NCBI GenBank assembly: GCA_030750865.1
Contig: JASMHE010000012.1
Span: 1-64,000, forward strand
DNA length: 64,000 nucleotides
From: Alphaproteobacteria bacterium
GTDB lineage: Bacteria > Pseudomonadota > Alphaproteobacteria > Micavibrionales > Micavibrionaceae
Direction: 5' to 3'
Part shown: piece by piece, positions 61,891-64,000 of the stretch
Layout of the letters: every line of letters starts with the position of its first letter
Position numbering within the stretch: position 1 is the stretch's first letter
The notes under the pieces: generated by a model
What the model was told of the DNA's origin: nothing
Databases searched by the model: none
The model's input: only the letters and a program-made list of their open reading frames with translations
Position numbers and translations under genes: made by a program

Positions 61891-64000
61891 TTATGCGCCC
61901 AGCTTTTTTTCGATCGCGGAAACAGCATCATTGGCCGCATCGGCATTCGGGCCACCGGCTTGTGCCATATCGGGGCGTCCGCCGCCGCCTGACCCGCCAA
62001 GCGCTTCCGATCCTGTGCGGACCAGATCAACAGCATTGATTTGTGCTGTCAGATCATCGGTGACTGCAACAACGATAGAGGCTTTGCCGTCATTTGTCGC
62101 AATCAGCGTAATTACGCCGGACCCGATTTGTGCCTTCAGGTCGTCTGCCATTGGTTTTAAGTCTTTGGCCGGTACGTTTTCCAGAACGCGCGCTGCAAAT
62201 TTAAGGCCGTTGATCTCCTTGACGTCATTGCCTGACGACGCGCCGCCTGTTGCCAGTTTTTTGCGCAGGTCTGAAATTTCCGCTTCCATTTTCTTGCGTT
62301 CACTGACCAGTGACTCAATCCGGTTTTTCAGATCGCCTTTGCTTGTTTTTAGCGTATCGGCAATGTCGCCAAGCAAACGGTCCTGATCTTCGTAATAGGT
62401 GATCGCATTTTGTCCTGTGATGGCTTCGACGCGGCGTACACCGGATGATACGGCGCTTTCCGCAACGATGTGGAATAAGCCGATATCGCCCGTGCGGTCC
62501 ACGTGCGTACCGCCGCACAGCTCGACGGAAAATGCTTTGTTGCCGTCATGTGTGCCCATTGATACAACGCGGACTTCATCGTCATATTTTTCACCGAACA
62601 AGGCCATTGCGCCTGTTTCCATTGCGTCATCAATGGCCATGATATTTGTTGAAACCGCGGTGTTTGCACGAATTTCGTTGTTCACGATGGTTTCGATTTT
62701 CTGCATTTCCTCGGCCGTGATGGCGTGCGGGTGCGAAATATCAAAACGTGTGCGGCGGTCATCTTGCAAAGAGCCTTTCTGTGCCACATGATCGCCCAGC
62801 ACATCCTGTAATGCTTTGTGCAGCAAATGTGTGGCCGAATGGTTTGCGCAGATCGCACTGCGGCGGTTTTCATCAACGTTCAGTTTGACGGTATCACCCG
62901 TTGCAACATGGCCTGTTTCAATGGTTGCTTTATGCGCCCACAGTTTCCCGAGTGGCTTTTTCGTGTCGGTAATAACGGCTTTGCATCCATCTTCTGTCGT
63001 CAGAACACCGCTGTCACCGACTTGTCCGCCGGATTCGGCGTAAAAGGGTGTCTGGTTTGTCAGGATTGTGACGTCATCACCATCTTTGGCTTTATCGACA
63101 CATTGTCCGTCTTTGATGATGCTGACAATCTGCGCTTCGGCTTCGGTTGCGCCATAGCCGAGAAATTCCGTCGGTCCGTTCTGGTCAAGAATATCGAACC
63201 AGACCTTTTCCGTTGCCGCTTCACCGGAGCCTGACCAGTTCTTGCGCGCTTCGGCGCGCTGTTTTTCCATCGCGGTTTCAAAGCCTTCCAGATCGACATC
63301 AATGCTTTGTGCGCGCAATGCATCTTGTGTCAGATCAATCGGGAAACCATATGTATCGTAAAGTTTGAAAGCGACATCGCCTGACAGAGCCTGCCCGGAT
63401 GACAGTTTATCTGTTTCTTCGGCAAGCAGTTTCAGGCCGCGATCAAGTGTTTTCTTAAAGCGTGTTTCTTCGGTTTTCAGTGTTTCCGTGATCAGCTTGT
63501 CCGCACGGCGGAGCTCCGGATATGCTTCGCTCATCAAACCGGACAGGGTCGGCAGCAATTTATACATCATCGGGTCTTGCGCGCCCAGCAGATGTGCGTG
63601 GCGCATGCCGCGACGCATGATACGGCGCAGGACATAACCGCGCCCTTCGTTTGACGGCATGACGCCATCGGCAATCAAAAAGGCACTGGCACGCAAATGG
63701 TCTGCAATCACGCGGTGCGATGCAGCTTGCGATCCGTCAGGGCTTACGCCGGTCAGGTCGGCACTGTGCTCGATAATTTTTCTCAGCAGATCAATATCAT
63801 AATTGTCATGCTTGCCCTGCAGAATAGCGGACACACGTTCCAGCCCCATACCCGTATCGATGGACGGTTTCGGCAGGTTTGTCCGGCTGCCGTCTTCATG
63901 TTGTTCATATTGCATGAAAACAAGATTCCAGATTTCGATGAAGCGATCTCCGTCTTCGTCGGGGCTGCCGGGCGGGCCGCCGGGAATATCTTCGCCGTGG
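61891..64000 (-). CDS. alaS: Alanyl-tRNA synthetase (partial; start lies beyond window)
   Basis: The C-terminal ~700 residues of AlaRS. The frame stays open through base 64000, so the N-terminal part (class II motifs 1 and 2) is outside. Seen here: STGMGLERV-type sequence written as IDTGMGLERVSAILQ, the editing domain HSATHLLHKALQ and CGGTHVDRTGDIG (zinc/editing site), and the C-Ala domain with the Gly-rich GSGGGGRPDMAQAGG. Ends with KKLGA. Upstream of ndk on the same strand. Confidence 0.96.
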   Translation of the reverse strand, partial: HGEDIPGGPPGSPDEDGDRFIEIWNLVFMQYEQHEDGSRTNLPKPSIDTGMGLERVSAILQGKHDNYDIDLLRKIIEHSADLTGVSPDGSQAASHRVIADHLRASAFLIADGVMPSNEGRGYVLRRIMRRGMRHAHLLGAQDPMMYKLLPTLSGLMSEAYPELRRADKLITETLKTEETRFKKTLDRGLKLLAEETDKLSSGQALSGDVAFKLYDTYGFPIDLTQDALRAQSIDVDLEGFETAMEKQRAEARKNWSGSGEAATEKVWFDILDQNGPTEFLGYGATEAEAQIVSIIKDGQCVDKAKDGDDVTILTNQTPFYAESGGQVGDSGVLTTEDGCKAVITDTKKPLGKLWAHKATIETGHVATGDTVKLNVDENRRSAICANHSATHLLHKALQDVLGDHVAQKGSLQDDRRTRFDISHPHAITAEEMQKIETIVNNEIRANTAVSTNIMAIDDAMETGAMALFGEKYDDEVRVVSMGTHDGNKAFSVELCGGTHVDRTGDIGLFHIVAESAVSSGVRRVEAITGQNAITYYEDQDRLLGDIADTLKTSKGDLKNRIESLVSERKKMEAEISDLRKKLATGGASSGNDVKEINGLKFAARVLENVPAKDLKPMADDLKAQIGSGVITLIATNDGKASIVVAVTDDLTAQINAVDLVRTGSEALGGSGGGGRPDMAQAGGPNADAANDAVSAIEKKLGA

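Noticed and set aside
1-64000. CRISPR array or insertion sequence
   Set aside because: No regularly spaced repeats and no transposase frame were seen anywhere in the window.

Overview
The window reads as the chromosome of an alphaproteobacterium with a recently acquired, AT-rich integrative element at its left end. Alphaproteobacterial signs are a divK-pleD response-regulator pair, an EipB/DUF1849 envelope protein, an HdaA-type DnaA homologue beside purM-purN with an AI-2E-family permease and a DUF2066 protein, and a tiny aa3-type cytochrome oxidase subunit IV. Order and genus cannot be fixed from the sequence alone; a Rhodospirillales- or Micavibrio-like host is only a guess.

1-11,355: an integrative element of about 11.2 kb. 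It is bounded by a perfect 52-bp direct repeat (119-170 and 11,304-11,355), the right copy being the 3' half of a tRNA-Met(CAU) gene. It carries a small unknown gene, an ATPase + HNH pair resembling Septu (PtuA/PtuB) defence, a P4-type tyrosine integrase, an unknown gene, an AlpA-like regulator, a primase-polymerase, a RecA-fold helicase-like ATPase, a small convergent gene, a structured non-coding stretch, a GIY-YIG protein that lacks an ordinary start codon, and an 858-residue fusion (GNAT, PIN-like, second GNAT-like, PUA/EVE-like, ASCH). No capsid, tail or conjugation genes are visible. The int-alpA-primase core is like that of phage satellites or small integrative elements, with cargo at both ends.

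11,400-17,800: a class-I-like HD phosphodiesterase, then a minus-strand sulfur-mobilisation run (Rrf2 regulator, cysteine desulfurase, [2Fe-2S] ferredoxin, MnmA), an alpha/beta hydrolase and a Bcp peroxiredoxin. 17,880-30,100: an AsmA/YhdP-like protein, TyrRS, AnmK, Sua5-type TsaC, a lytic transglycosylase, an acyl-CoA dehydrogenase, a secreted Cys-rich protein, an HTH/coiled-coil protein and SapC. 30,180-36,640: a sulfate-activation and nucleotide-sugar group (two CysQ-like phosphatases, UDP-glucose dehydrogenase, CysD, a GNAT, CysNC). 36,640-40,650: cyclic-di-GMP and cell-cycle signalling (PleD, DivK, a second diguanylate cyclase) around EipB. 40,840-46,630: DMT exporter, AspRS, RNase D, GH13 alpha-glucosidase. 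46,710-51,760: a hexose/hexitol module (two tandem mannitol-dehydrogenase-family enzymes, ROK kinase, HAD phosphatase). 51,870-57,760: SixA, HdaA, AI-2E permease, DUF2066, PurM, PurN and the oxidase subunit. 57,770-64,000: a large 7TM-DISM hybrid histidine kinase, Ndk and the C-terminal part of AlaS, which runs off the window.

The parts most likely to hold something undescribed are in the element: the five-domain GNAT/PIN/GNAT/PUA/ASCH protein, the GIY-YIG gene behind a folded leader, and the Septu-like pair with its small upstream gene. In the host part, the Rrf2 regulator without cluster cysteines and the sulfate-activation group without reductases stand out.
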